Shown: positions 27,670 through 35,705, counted from the first letter of the stretch. The stretch: 64,000 nt of DNA from Giesbergeria sp. (GCA_023150295.1 JAKLLE010000005.1:1-64000), one strand, 5' to 3'. Made by a program: numbers and translations. Notes: generated from the letters alone by a model not told the origin.

Positions 27670-28572
27670 TCAAACCGGAAAGACGCCGGTGGACAGGTAG
27701 CGGTCGCCCCGGTCGCACACCACGAAGGCGATGCAGGCGTTGCGCTCGCGCGCCGCGATCTGCTGCGCCACCCAGCAGGCACCGGCGGCCGAAATGCCCG
27801 CAAAGATGCCCTCCTCACGCGCCAGGCGGCGGCACATGTCTTCGGCGTCGCTCTGGCTGACCAGCACCAGCTCGTCCACGGCCTTGGCGTCGTAGATGGC
27901 GGGCATGTATTCCTGCGGCCATTTGCGGATGCCGGGGATACGCGAGCCCTCTTGCGGCTGCGCGCCCACCACCAGCACCTGGGGATTCTTTTCCTTGAGG
28001 TAGCGCGAAACGCCGGTGATGGTGCCCGTGGTGCCCATGGCGCTGACGAAATGGGTGATGCGCCCGCCCGTCTGTTCCCACAGCTCGGGGCCGGTGGTTT
28101 CGTAATGGATGCGCGGGTTGTCGGGGTTGGCAAACTGGTCCAGCACCTTGCCTTCGCCCCGCTTTTGCATGGCCAGGGCCAGGTCGCGGGCATGCTCCAT
28201 GCCGCCGCTCTTGGGCGTAAGCACCAGCTCGGCGCCAAAGGCCTTCATGGTCTGGGCGCGCTCGATGGACAGGTCTTCGGGCATCACCAGCACCATGCGG
28301 TAACCCTTGATGGCCGCGGCCATGGCCAGCGCAATGCCGGTGTTGCCCGAGGTGGCTTCGATCAGCGTGTCGCCGGGCTGGATGTCGCCGCGCTCCTCGG
28401 CGCGCCGGATCATGGACAGTGCGGGCCGGTCCTTCACCGAACCGGCGGGGTTGTTGCCTTCGAGCTTGCCCAGGATGACGTTGCCGCGCTCGGCGTTCTC
28501 GCGTGCACCGATGCGCTGCAGCGCCACCAGCGGCGTGCGGCCGATCGCGTCTTCAATGGTTGGGTAATTCAT
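27670..28572 (-). CDS. cysM: Cysteine synthase B
   Basis: PLP-dependent O-acetylserine sulfhydrylase of the CysM type, which can use thiosulfate. 300 residues from MNYPTIEDAIGRTPLV. PLP Lys in NPAGSVKDRPAL (about residue 44), substrate loop EATSGNTGIALA, and phosphate-binding GTTGTITG. Length and the sequence GIRKWPQEYMP are typical of CysM rather than CysK. The reading frame remains open upstream through the antisense of tRNA-Leu, but that extension is not coding. It reads away from the tRNA gene; the promoter lies in the 40 bases between them. Confidence 0.96.
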   Translation of the reverse strand: MNYPTIEDAIGRTPLVALQRIGARENAERGNVILGKLEGNNPAGSVKDRPALSMIRRAEERGDIQPGDTLIEATSGNTGIALAMAAAIKGYRMVLVMPEDLSIERAQTMKAFGAELVLTPKSGGMEHARDLALAMQKRGEGKVLDQFANPDNPRIHYETTGPELWEQTGGRITHFVSAMGTTGTITGVSRYLKEKNPQVLVVGAQPQEGSRIPGIRKWPQEYMPAIYDAKAVDELVLVSQSDAEDMCRRLAREEGIFAGISAAGACWVAQQIAARERNACIAFVVCDRGDRYLSTGVFPV

Positions 28573-28612
28573 GCTCCCTACTGTGCCATAATTTAGGACT
28601 TCACTGATTCCC

Positions 28613-28697
28613 GCCCGGGTGGTGAAATTGGTAGACGCAGGGGACTCAAAATCCCCCGCCGCAAGGCGTGCCGGTTCGAGTCCGGCCCCGGGCACCA
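28613..28697 (+). tRNA. tRNA-Leu (anticodon CAA)
   Basis: Acceptor GCCCGGG (28613-28619) pairs with CCCGGGC (28687-28693). D-arm GTGAAATTGGTAGAC, anticodon loop CTCAAAA giving CAA on a GGGGA/TCCCC stem, a long variable arm (GCCGCAAGGCGT), T-arm CCGGTTCGAGTCCGG, and encoded CCA at 28695-28697. The long variable arm and the anticodon identify a leucine tRNA reading UUG. Confidence 0.96.
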
Positions 28698-28702
28698 CAG
28701 AC

Positions 28703-28741
28703 AAGGCCGGTAGCTTCCGCAAGCTTCCGGCCTTTTTCTTT
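28703..28741 (+). terminator. Rho-independent terminator of tRNA-Leu
   Basis: AAGGCCGG (28703-28710) pairs with CCGGCCTT (28727-28734), with an inner AAGCTT-type hairpin in the loop, followed by a T-rich tail (TTTTCTTTT). Confidence 0.85.
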
Positions 28742-28955
28742 TCCCCTATGGGAAGTGGCTTCGACCAGTGCACAGACGTGCGCTGGAGTGTGCCGGAATC
28801 CAGGGGCATGTGGGGGCACATTTGGGGGTGCATTTTCGGAATGTGGGGGTACATGGCCCCCATTCGGGGGTACACAACGGGCCGTGACGCCTGGAGGGGC
28901 TTGATACTCAAACCTCAATCATGCCGCCCCAGCAGCAGAGATACCCGGAGCCACA

Positions 28956-28984
28956 TTGCAAAAAATACGCAATCTGCGTACACT
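28956..28984 (+). promoter_or_regulatory. Toxin-antitoxin promoter with palindromic operator
   Basis: A -35 box TTGCAA (28956-28961), a 17-base spacer and a -10 box TACACT (28979-28984). The perfect palindrome TACGCA-ATC-TGCGTA (28966-28980) fills the spacer and touches the -10. An operator there is ideally placed for autorepression by the antitoxin. Transcription would start at about 28991, next to the ATG at 28992. Confidence 0.65.
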
Positions 28985-28991
28985 TTCGGCA

Positions 28992-29330
28992 ATGAAAGCT
29001 GTCTTTGTCGAGTTGCCCGCCTTCTCTCGTCATCGAGCCACCTGCTTGAACGATGAAGGTTTCCGTGGCCTTCAGGACACGCTCTTGAAGAACCCCGAGG
29101 CAGGTGATGTGATCGAAGGAACAGGCGGCCTGCGGAAGCTTCGGCATGGTGATCCGCGCCGTGGGAAAGGCAAGCGTGGCGGCCTTCGGGTGATCTATTA
29201 CTGGTGGGATGGCGGCCCGCAATTCTGGCTGTTCACCCTGTACGACAAGGACGAAATGTCCGATTTGACGCCGGATGAAAAGAAGGCACTGAAGAACCTA
29301 TTGAAAGCAGAACTGGAGGCACGCCGATGA
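28992..29330 (+). CDS. RelE/HigB-like toxin of a type II toxin-antitoxin system
   Basis: 112 residues from MKAVFVELPAF; family members start at this Met. The core GTGGLRKLRHGDPRRGKGKR followed by GGLRVIYYWW and QFWLFTLYDKDEM is characteristic of the RelE/HigB-like ribosome-dependent mRNA interferases in which the toxin gene comes first. A TTG at 28956 would extend the frame but lies on the -35 box, so it is not used. With the promoter above, the mRNA would be leaderless or nearly so: no ribosome-binding site precedes the ATG. Its stop overlaps the antitoxin ATG by four bases. Confidence 0.88.
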   Translation: MKAVFVELPAFSRHRATCLNDEGFRGLQDTLLKNPEAGDVIEGTGGLRKLRHGDPRRGKGKRGGLRVIYYWWDGGPQFWLFTLYDKDEMSDLTPDEKKALKNLLKAELEARR

Positions 29331-29641
29331 GCAAGCGCAATCTGTTCGCAGAACTATCCGAAGGCTTTGAGGCCCTGGCCGATGAGCGCAAAGGCAAGAA
29401 GACTCTGCGCACGCATGAGGTGGAATCCAGGATTGCACCCGAGGTGACTGCAGCTGAGCTGCTCGCCCTGCGCGAGCGCCTGCATCTGTCGCGCCCAGTG
29501 TTTGCGGGGTATCTTCGCACCAATCCACGCACGCTGGAAAACTGGGAGCAAGGCCGTGCCAAGCCCAATGCCCAGGCGGCAGTGCTTATTCGCTTGGTCG
29601 AAAAGTTTCCAGATACGGTGCAGCGGCTGGCAACAGTCTGA
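29327..29641 (+). CDS. XRE-family antitoxin
   Basis: 104 residues. The C-terminal half carries a helix-turn-helix of the Xre/Cro type (LRERLHLSRPVFAGYLRTNP then TLENWEQG, about residues 48-78), the hallmark of HigA/NadS-like antitoxins. It would bind the toxin and the palindrome at 28966-28980. Overlap of the start with the toxin stop (ATGA) implies translational coupling. Lies in a small accessory patch downstream of tRNA-Leu. Confidence 0.88.
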   Translation: MSKRNLFAELSEGFEALADERKGKKTLRTHEVESRIAPEVTAAELLALRERLHLSRPVFAGYLRTNPRTLENWEQGRAKPNAQAAVLIRLVEKFPDTVQRLATV

Positions 29642-29926
29642 AGTTTTCGCTGTCGAGCGGGATCAATGAGCTGACCCTCCTCCACGTCGGTTCGAACAAC
29701 CCACATGAAAGACGCGTCGGTCAGGTTTGGCGCCAGCACTTTGCCCGGCTCTGCTTCCTGCAGCGGGCAACGATCAAAACCCGATCAAGAGATCGCTACG
29801 GGCGCACCGTTGCGGATGCCCAGCCACCATAGCAGGATCAGGCCGCAGATGCGTGCGAGCAATATGCAAGTTCTTGCAAGATGTCACAGCGCATGTAGGG
29901 TGCATCAACCCACCGAAGGAACCCCC
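29642..29926. other. Intergenic region, probably decayed accessory DNA
   Basis: 285 bases with no complete gene. Short hydrophobic stretches in the minus-strand translation (for example LILLWWLGIR around 29815-29850) look like remnants of membrane-protein coding sequence, but nothing can be named. It separates the toxin-antitoxin pair from a small membrane protein and the integrase remnant. Confidence 0.4.
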
Positions 29927-30094
29927 ATGGCCTACCAACTTGCCGCAGGCCTGATGCAGTTGGGCGCCGCCCTGTTCCTGATGCCTTGGGCACTGGTGCT
30001 GCTGGGCACGGGCGCCCTGTTGCCACTGGCTCCATGGGGTGCAGGCATTGCCGTGCTGGGCTTCATCATCGGCCTGGCCAGCAGGGGCGCATAG
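29927..30094 (+). CDS. Small membrane protein
   Basis: 55 residues from ATG at 29927, with AAGGA 7 bases before it. Almost entirely hydrophobic: two predicted membrane helices (AGLMQLGAALFLMPWALVLL and a second ending LGFIIGLASRGA). Not a known toxin family that I recognise. It could be a stand-alone membrane peptide conserved in Comamonadaceae. The frame is open further upstream, but only this start has a ribosome-binding site. Confidence 0.5.
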   Translation: MAYQLAAGLMQLGAALFLMPWALVLLGTGALLPLAPWGAGIAVLGFIIGLASRGA

Positions 30095-30119
30095 GCTGCT
30101 GGCGCAGTTGCGCACGGGG

Positions 30120-30385
30120 CTACCGCTCGCCCAGCAGTAGCGCCACCACCAGACGCAGCCACCACAGCGCCACACCCACCAACCCCAGCGGGAACAGCCC
30201 CACAAAGAAGCGCGGGGCCAGCGGCCCAAGGGTCGGGAAAATGTCGGCATCCAGTGAGGCCAGGATGCGCCGGGCCGTTTCTGCATCCCATCGGGCGGCC
30301 TGGTACTGGTGCCAGTCACGCGCCACGGCTTCAAAGGTGTTCACCGCTTCATGGGCCGCCTGTGCCTTGCTGGCCTTGCGCTGCT
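30120..30385 (-). pseudogene. Tyrosine recombinase (phage-type integrase) remnant
   Basis: The minus-strand frame reads QRKASKAQAAHEAVNTFEAV then ARDWHQYQAARWDAETARRI and DADIFPTLG. This is the hinge and SAM-like DNA-binding segment of P4-type integrases. A stop at 30384-30386 removes everything upstream, and after PTLGPLAPR the frame runs into an unrelated hydrophobic tail. The N-terminal arm-binding domain and the C-terminal catalytic domain (R...HxxR...Y) are both missing, so the gene is dead. It indicates that an integrative element once sat here, 1.4 kb from tRNA-Leu. Confidence 0.65.
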
Positions 30386-30501
30386 ATCCCGGGTCGCCGT
30401 CATCCTGCGGCCTTTTTCTTGTGCGATGGCACCAGATGCTGTCATGGGCACTACACTTGCCCTTGTTACAACCGGGTCACAACAATGCCAGGGAGGCCTG
30501 T

Positions 30502-31119
30502 GTGACCGATTTTGACCTCGCGTGGTTTCAGCGCATCAATGCCTCGGCCGATTCGGCGCAATGGATCGTCCACAGTGCGCTGTTCATCTCGAAAGGGCTT
30601 CCCCTGGTCGTGGCAGCAGCCCTGGCCGTGGGCTTTTGCCGGCGATCCACACGATCCACCGCCGCCTCGGTGCTGGTTGCGATGGCGGTCACATGGTGCA
30701 TCGTGCACTTGTTCCATGCCTTGGTGCCCCTGCCCCGTCCTGCCGCGCTGAACCTGGGCACGCAGTGGATCGACCAGGGCAACCGCCCAGGCTTTCCCAG
30801 CATGCATGTGTCTGTGGCGTTTGCCATGGCTTCGGCGCTGTGGTTTCGGCACAGCCGCTGGGCGGTGGTGGCCTTGCTCCTGGGGGTGGCGATGGCCTGG
30901 TCCAGGGTCTGCATTGGCGTGCATTTCCCCAGGGATGTGCTGGCAGCGGCCCTGGTGGGCGCGCTGGCTGCGGGGTTCTCGGTACCGTTGCTGCAGCAGC
31001 TCAAGGCGCTGGCCGTGGGAGCCACAGCGCTGGCCCGCAGAGCCCGGGCAGTCCAAGGCGATTGCGGAACCACCCTGGTACCCGGCGCAGCGGTGACAGA
31101 TGCGGTCGCCCGCCCTTGA
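30502..31119 (+). CDS. PAP2-family phosphatase, membrane-bound
   Basis: 205 residues from GTG at 30502; GGGAGG lies 5 bases upstream and decides the start. Several membrane helices. PAP2 signature: C1 is LVPLPRP (the leading Lys of KxxxxxxRP is His here), C2 is FPSMH with the catalytic His partner, and C3 is SRVCIGVHFPRD with the catalytic His and Asp. This fits an undecaprenyl-diphosphate or lipid phosphate phosphatase of the BcrC/PgpB group facing the periplasm. A strong hairpin lies downstream. Confidence 0.85.
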   Translation: MTDFDLAWFQRINASADSAQWIVHSALFISKGLPLVVAAALAVGFCRRSTRSTAASVLVAMAVTWCIVHLFHALVPLPRPAALNLGTQWIDQGNRPGFPSMHVSVAFAMASALWFRHSRWAVVALLLGVAMAWSRVCIGVHFPRDVLAAALVGALAAGFSVPLLQQLKALAVGATALARRARAVQGDCGTTLVPGAAVTDAVARP

Positions 31120-31154
31120 GGCGGGGTTTGCATCCTGCGCACGGGTAGAGCCAC

Positions 31155-31187
31155 GCCCACGTGCGCCCAACGGTTGGGCCCGTGGGC
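31155..31187. terminator. Hairpin between convergent genes
   Basis: GCCCACG (31155-31161) and CGTGGGC (31181-31187) enclose GCCCAAC...GTTGGGC (31165-31179). The stacked stem lies between the stops of the PAP2 and Cache genes. There is no T tract, so termination is inferred from position. Confidence 0.5.
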
Positions 31188-31200
31188 ATGGGTTGGCCGC

Positions 31201-31650
31201 TTACTGGTAGTAGCCCACCGCGCAGACCTGGTCGCCAATCTTGGTGACCAGGCTGACCTTCTTGGCCGGTTCGCTGGAGCCGGGCTTGGGCCACAGGTAG
31301 CCGACCTCGGCCACGGCACCCTCCTTGGCTTGCGCGTAGAGCTTGGAGCCGATCGGGTCGCCGTCCTTGGTCTTGAGGTCTTTCATGCTCTGGCCGGTGA
31401 GCGTGGGGTGCGCGGTGAACTTGCCATCTGCCCCGCCGCAGAAGGGGTACAAGTCACGGTCCTTGAAGCCGTTTTCGCCCTTGGCGATTTGCGACAGGGC
31501 GGCTGCCTTGTCGGCCTTCATGGCGGCGATGGTTTTGTCCAGCATGGCGCGTGCCTCGGCGGCCGAGCCAGATTCTGCTGCGGCCAGGCTGAGTGTGCTC
31601 AAACCCGACAAAGACGCTGCCACGCAGGCCAGAGCGATCCATTTTTTCAT
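31201..31650 (-). CDS. Secreted single-Cache domain protein
   Basis: 149 residues with a clear signal peptide (MKKWIALACVAASLSGLSTL, cut near residue 24). The mature part (ARAMLDKTIAAMKADKAAAL, then LYPFCGGADGKFTAHPTLTG, KDLKTKDGDPIGSKLYAQAK, WPKPGSSEPAKKVSLVTKIG and QVCAVGYYQ) is the Cache_2/sCache pattern. In chemoreceptors this domain senses small organic acids; here it is a free periplasmic protein. Two Cys (in PFCGG and QVCAVG) may form a disulfide. Confidence 0.85.
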   Translation of the reverse strand: MKKWIALACVAASLSGLSTLSLAAAESGSAAEARAMLDKTIAAMKADKAAALSQIAKGENGFKDRDLYPFCGGADGKFTAHPTLTGQSMKDLKTKDGDPIGSKLYAQAKEGAVAEVGYLWPKPGSSEPAKKVSLVTKIGDQVCAVGYYQ

Positions 31651-32075
31651 GGTGATTTCCCTTTTTGAGATTGGATATGGAAGGATTGATTCGATTGCAG
31701 GAATGAATCGACCCAGAGCCTAAGCGCCCCGGCGGGCGTTGGCGATCCCCAAAGGGTTAATGAACTGCAACAGAGCTCTGCAAATGAGAACATCGCAGCA
31801 TTTGGCGACAAATGAGTGATTTTTCAGCAAGTTTCCGGTCAGTTTCGTAAGCAATTGCGCGATTCCGTCCGCTGCCCAGCACGCATTGGCGCGGGACAAG
31901 GGGGCGCTACGGCCTGCAGGCACCGCCCGGGCGGTTGTCCCCGTTGGCCTTGGACAAACCTGTGGACAACCCGTGGCCTGCATGGGCACGGCGTGCGCAA
32001 GTGCCTGGCACGCAAAGGTTTGTGTTGCGCTGCCGCAATTTCAGGCACCGGCCCCATGGCAGCGCCATAGTCACC
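31651..32075. other. Intergenic region upstream of the Cache gene
   Basis: 425 bases with no gene on either strand that I can support. The first part holds the promoter of the Cache gene. One DnaA-box-like TGTGGACAA lies at 31961-31969; a single box means little. Confidence 0.5.
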
Positions 32076-32954
32076 CTATTGGGCCGCCAGCACCCAGAAA
32101 TCGCGCTCATACCCCTTCAGCGATTGCACCGCCTGCAGGCGCTGCGCGGGCGCCATGGCGTTGTGCATGCGGGCGAAGGCTTCGCAGCCCTCCTCCACCA
32201 GGCGCTGCGCGTAGCGCTGGTAGGTGGGGTCGGGTGATGCGTTGTAGCGGGTGCGATAGCCGCGCAGCAGGCCCAGGGTGCGCTGGTGGTCGCTGCCGTT
32301 TTGCGCAATACCCTGGAGCACTTCGACCAGGTCCTTCTGGCGGCGCAGGCGCTCCGCATAACTGCGCTGGGGGTCGAAGGACGAGCGGGCAACATAGCTG
32401 CGCAGCGCCTCGCGGGCTGGTTCGTCCAGGGTGCCATAGAAGGTTTCGGCGCGCGACAGGAGTTGCTTGTAGCGCTGCTCGCGCATTTGTTCGGGGGATG
32501 CGTCCAGCCATTGCTTCTTCCAGTCGACATTGCTTTGGGCCTGTTGCATTTCCAGCGTGCGGATCTGGGCCGGGCTGAGCTGCGGCGCCAGCCACAGGAG
32601 CTGCTGCTCGGCCTGCGCCCACACCGCATCCAACTGGATGCGCGCATCGTCATAGATACGGCAGGCCTGCTCGGGGGTGACCGTGCCCGGCAGGTGCTGC
32701 TGCACCTGCTGCAGCAACCGGGCGTGCTGGGGCAGCATGGTGCTGCGGTGCCACTGGTGCAGCAGGCCCAGTTCGCTGCGCACCCGGTCGGTCTGCGCGT
32801 CCGACAGGTCGAGGTAGCGGTTCAACTGCCAGTACGCCAGCTGCGGAACCTGGTTGTAGGCCAGCTTGACGGCGCTGCAGCCTTGCAGCAGCAGCCCTCC
32901 CAGCACCAGGATGGCAAGGCACAGCGTTCGATGCAGACCGACCGGCAAGGACAC
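32076..32954 (-). CDS. DUF6279-like lipoprotein
   Basis: 292 residues from GTG at 32954. The N-terminus is a lipoprotein signal (LCLAILVLGGLLLQGC) with lipid-attachment Cys at about residue 21. The mature protein is helical and rich in Gln, Arg and Leu (KLAYNQVPQLAYWQLNRYLD, then repeated amphipathic helices). This matches the DUF6279 lipoprotein family, which has no known function. The start lies 20 bases after the stop of the preceding small gene. No strong ribosome-binding site is seen, so the start is uncertain. Confidence 0.78.
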   Translation of the reverse strand: MSLPVGLHRTLCLAILVLGGLLLQGCSAVKLAYNQVPQLAYWQLNRYLDLSDAQTDRVRSELGLLHQWHRSTMLPQHARLLQQVQQHLPGTVTPEQACRIYDDARIQLDAVWAQAEQQLLWLAPQLSPAQIRTLEMQQAQSNVDWKKQWLDASPEQMREQRYKQLLSRAETFYGTLDEPAREALRSYVARSSFDPQRSYAERLRRQKDLVEVLQGIAQNGSDHQRTLGLLRGYRTRYNASPDPTYQRYAQRLVEEGCEAFARMHNAMAPAQRLQAVQSLKGYERDFWVLAAQ

Positions 32955-32974
32955 GGAAGGAACCCGGCGCAGAC

Positions 32975-33190
32975 TCAGTTGTCCTGGCGCCGGATCAGCG
33001 CGCGGCCGGTGTCGGTGATGATCAGTTGGCCCGACGCGTTCTTGGCGATGCAGCCGCGCTCGAACAGGCGCCCGGACAGGTGCTCCTTGATCGCCTGCGG
33101 CGTGCTGACCAGCTTGCCCATCTCCAGTTGTTTGAGCGTGTCCAGCTCGTCCACGGTGGGGTCGAAATGCGGTGCATGGTAGGTCGTCAT
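32975..33190 (-). CDS. Small winged-helix-like hypothetical protein
   Basis: 71 residues. The middle and C-terminus (GKLVSTPQAIKEHLSGRLFE, then GCIAKNASGQLIITDTGRAL) read like a short winged helix in which the last strand pair carries TDTGRALI, a pattern common in small DNA-binding or tape-measure-like domains. No named family recognised. It is followed closely by the DUF6279 lipoprotein gene, so the two are probably cotranscribed. Confidence 0.65.
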   Translation of the reverse strand: MTTYHAPHFDPTVDELDTLKQLEMGKLVSTPQAIKEHLSGRLFERGCIAKNASGQLIITDTGRALIRRQDN

Positions 33191-33249
33191 GGCAAGCCTT
33201 TCGCTGATGTGTCAGGACGGCTTCATTGTTGCGCAGGCCATGGGTGGCG

Positions 33250-34203
33250 TCAAAAACCCTGCGCCGCGGATGGGTCGGTAGCGCCCACCACCGTCTGCAA
33301 CCATGCGCTAAAGGCCACCAATGCCGGGGACGGGGCTTGCTGCGCTGGCTGGACGAGGTAGTACGCACGCTCGCCGCGCAACGCGCGCGGGCAGGCCACC
33401 ACCAGTTGGCCGCTGGCCAGCTCGGCCTCGATGAGCAGCGGCGGAATCAGCGCCACGCCCATGCCCAGCGTGGCCGCCTGGGCCAGCATGGAGAACAGCT
33501 CGTAGCGCGGCCCGTCCAGCGCACGCGGGGCGTCCACGCCCATGGCGTCAAACCACTGGCGCCAGGCCAGCGGGCGCGTGCTTTGCTGCAGCAGCGGCAG
33601 TGCCGCCAGGGCCGCGGGCTCCACCGGCTGGTGCGCACGCCCCCGGCCCCTGGGGGCGGCCGATTCGAGCAACTGCGGGCTGCACACGGGCAACACGTCT
33701 TCGTGCAGCAGCAGTTGCGCCTGCGTGCCGGGCCACTGCGCGACCTGCTCGGGCGTACCGGCGTACAGCGCGGCGTCGTAGGTGGTGTCGGCAAACAAAA
33801 AAGGGCGGGTCTGCGTGTCGATGTGCACCACGATGTCGGGGTGCTGCTGCGCCAGCAGGGGCAGGCGCGGAATGAGCCAGCGCGTGGCAAAGGTGGGCAC
33901 CGCCGCCAGTGCCAGTGCGCCACCCACGCCCTGGCGGGCCATCACGTCGAGCGTGCCCTGCTCCAGCACCTGCAGCCAGCGCGCCACCTGGCGGCCGTAG
34001 CGCTGGCCCGCCGGGGTAAGTACCACCCCATGGCGCGTGCGCCGGAACAGCGCCACACCCAGTTGCTCTTCCAGGGCCTGGATCTGGCGCGAGACCGCGC
34101 TCTGCGTGAGCGCCAGCTCCTGCGCGGCGCGGGTGTAGCTCTCGTGCCGCGCAGCCGCCTCAAAGCAGGCCAGGGCCTGGGTGGAAGGGAGGTGTCGGCG
34201 CAT
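33250..34203 (-). CDS. LysR-family regulator (GcvA/GcdR-like)
   Basis: 317 residues from MRRHLPSTQALACFEAAARH. N-terminal winged HTH (SYTRAAQELALTQSAVSRQI, about 25-44) and a C-terminal effector domain with FATRWLIPRLP, as in the GcvA subgroup. It is divergent from gcdH across 151 bases containing inverted repeats, so it most likely controls glutaryl-CoA dehydrogenase, with glutarate or glutaryl-CoA as candidate effector. That role is inferred from gene order. Confidence 0.88.
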   Translation of the reverse strand: MRRHLPSTQALACFEAAARHESYTRAAQELALTQSAVSRQIQALEEQLGVALFRRTRHGVVLTPAGQRYGRQVARWLQVLEQGTLDVMARQGVGGALALAAVPTFATRWLIPRLPLLAQQHPDIVVHIDTQTRPFLFADTTYDAALYAGTPEQVAQWPGTQAQLLLHEDVLPVCSPQLLESAAPRGRGRAHQPVEPAALAALPLLQQSTRPLAWRQWFDAMGVDAPRALDGPRYELFSMLAQAATLGMGVALIPPLLIEAELASGQLVVACPRALRGERAYYLVQPAQQAPSPALVAFSAWLQTVVGATDPSAAQGF

Positions 34204-34218
34204 GGCGCGCATCATACA

Positions 34219-34303
34219 TTCGCAAACCGCATATCTGGATGCGAACAACTCGCTTGCTTGCTTTGATTCACCCCCATAACATGCCCTCAACGCATGCAGA
34301 TAT
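34219..34303. promoter_or_regulatory. Probable LysR operator region between lysR and gcdH
   Basis: TTCGCA (34219-34224) and TGCGAA (34240-34245) form an interrupted palindrome with 15 bases between. A 13-base inverted repeat with one mismatch, ATATCTGGATGCG (34231-34243) and CGCATGCAGATAT (34291-34303), spans the gap. The spacing fits two LysR half-site pairs near two divergent promoters. Confidence 0.5.
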
Positions 34304-34354
34304 GGCATGTGAAATCCATCCCTCCCCTGCAACCCACACCTTTTCGGAGACACC

Positions 34355-35551
34355 ATGGCCCACGCCGCTTTTCAATGGGACGATCCTTTCCTCCTGAGCC
34401 AGCAACTGACGGACGACGAGCGCGCCATCCGCGATGCGGCTGCGGCCTACTGCCAGGACAAGCTGGCGCCGCGCGTGCTCGACGCCTTCCGCCACGAAAA
34501 GATGGACGTGAGCATCTTCCGCGAGATGGGCGAAGTAGGCCTGCTGGGCCCCACCATTCCCGAGCAGTACGGCGGCCCCGGCCTGAGCTACGTGGCCTAC
34601 GGCCTGATCGCCCGCGAAGTGGAGCGCGTGGACTCGGGCTACCGCTCGATGGCCAGCGTGCAGTCGTCGCTGGTGATGGTGCCCATTTACGAATTCGGCA
34701 GCGAAGCCCAGCGCCAGAAGTACCTGCCCAAGCTCGCCAGCGGCGAGTGGATTGGCTGCTTTGGCCTGACCGAACCCGACCACGGCTCCGACCCTGGCAG
34801 CATGGCCACGCGCGCCTACAAGGTCGATGGTGGCTACAAGCTCAAGGGCAGCAAGATGTGGATCACCAACAGCCCCGTGGCCGATGTGTTCGTGGTGTGG
34901 GCCAAGGAAGTGAGCGAAGGCGGCGCCGTGGGCCCCATCCGTGGCTTTGTGCTGGAAAAGGGCATGAAGGGATTGAGCGCCCCCGCCATCCACGGCAAGG
35001 TAGGCCTGCGCGCCAGCATCACCGGCGAGATCGTGATGGACGACGTGTTCGTGCCCGAGGACAACGCCTTCCCCGAGGTGCGCGGCCTCAAGGGCCCGTT
35101 CACCTGCCTGAACAGCGCCCGCTACGGCATCGCCTGGGGCGCGCTGGGCGCAGCCGAGTTCTGCTGGCACACCGCCCGCCAGTACACGCTGGACCGCCAG
35201 CAATTTGGCCGCCCCCTGGCCGCCAACCAGCTCATCCAGAAGAAGCTGGCCGACATGCAGACCGAGATCGCCATTGGCCTGCAGGCCTGCCTGCAGTTCG
35301 GCCGCATGAAGGACGCAGGCACGGCCAGCGTGGAAGGCACCTCCCTCATCAAGCGCAACAGCTGCGGCAAGGCGCTGGACATCGCCCGCCTGGCGCGCGA
35401 CATGATGGGCGGCAACGGCATCAGCGACGAGTTTGGCGTGGCAAGGCACCTGGTCAACCTGGAAGTGGTGAACACCTACGAAGGCACGCACGATGTGCAT
35501 GCGTTGATCCTGGGGCGGGCGCAGACGGGCATCGCCGCGTTCTCCAACTGA
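34355..35551 (+). CDS. gcdH: Glutaryl-CoA dehydrogenase
   Basis: FAD enzyme converting glutaryl-CoA to crotonyl-CoA and CO2 in lysine, tryptophan and glutarate breakdown. 398 residues, normal length. Motifs: [16 protein letters not shown] (about 138-153), [31 protein letters not shown], and catalytic Glu in [20 protein letters not shown] near the C-terminus. CoA-transferase and OsmC genes follow. A LysR gene is divergent upstream. Confidence 0.95.
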   Translation: MAHAAFQWDDPFLLSQQLTDDERAIRDAAAAYCQDKLAPRVLDAFRHEKMDVSIFREMGEVGLLGPTIPEQYGGPGLSYVAYGLIAREVERVDSGYRSMASVQSSLVMVPIYEFGSEAQRQKYLPKLASGEWIGCFGLTEPDHGSDPGSMATRAYKVDGGYKLKGSKMWITNSPVADVFVVWAKEVSEGGAVGPIRGFVLEKGMKGLSAPAIHGKVGLRASITGEIVMDDVFVPEDNAFPEVRGLKGPFTCLNSARYGIAWGALGAAEFCWHTARQYTLDRQQFGRPLAANQLIQKKLADMQTEIAIGLQACLQFGRMKDAGTASVEGTSLIKRNSCGKALDIARLARDMMGGNGISDEFGVARHLVNLEVVNTYEGTHDVHALILGRAQTGIAAFSN

Positions 35552-35595
35552 GACAGCAGGCCCCCTCTCCCCGTTGCTCGCTGCGGCAATCAGAA

Positions 35596-35705
35596 CTCCC
35601 CTCTCCCCTCGCGGGAGAGGGGCCGGGGGAGAGGGGGTGGCGGCGCATGCGGTGTGCCTCATCTCCCCCTCTCCCCCACCCTCTCCCGCGAGGGGAGAGG
35701 GAGTC
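35596..35705. repeat. CTCTCCC-type long inverted repeat
   Basis: The left arm (35596-35635) and the right arm (35667-35705) are nearly complementary over about 40 bases, both built of CCCTCTCCC and GGGAGAGGG blocks with a central CTCGCGGGAG-type hairpin. The loop is about 30 bases. It forms a very stable stem between gcdH and the CoA-transferase gene and may act as terminator or mRNA stabiliser. Confidence 0.75.

Noticed and set aside
28573..28911. N-terminal extension of cysM through the tRNA gene
   Set aside because: The extension is antisense translation of tRNA-Leu (for example the GLEPARLAAGDFESPA-type stretch) and CysM homologues start at MNYPTIED.
31958..31972. DnaA-box-like TGTGGACAA as a replication origin
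   Set aside because: Only one box in the region, no A/T-rich unwinding element and no dnaA, dnaN or parAB genes nearby.
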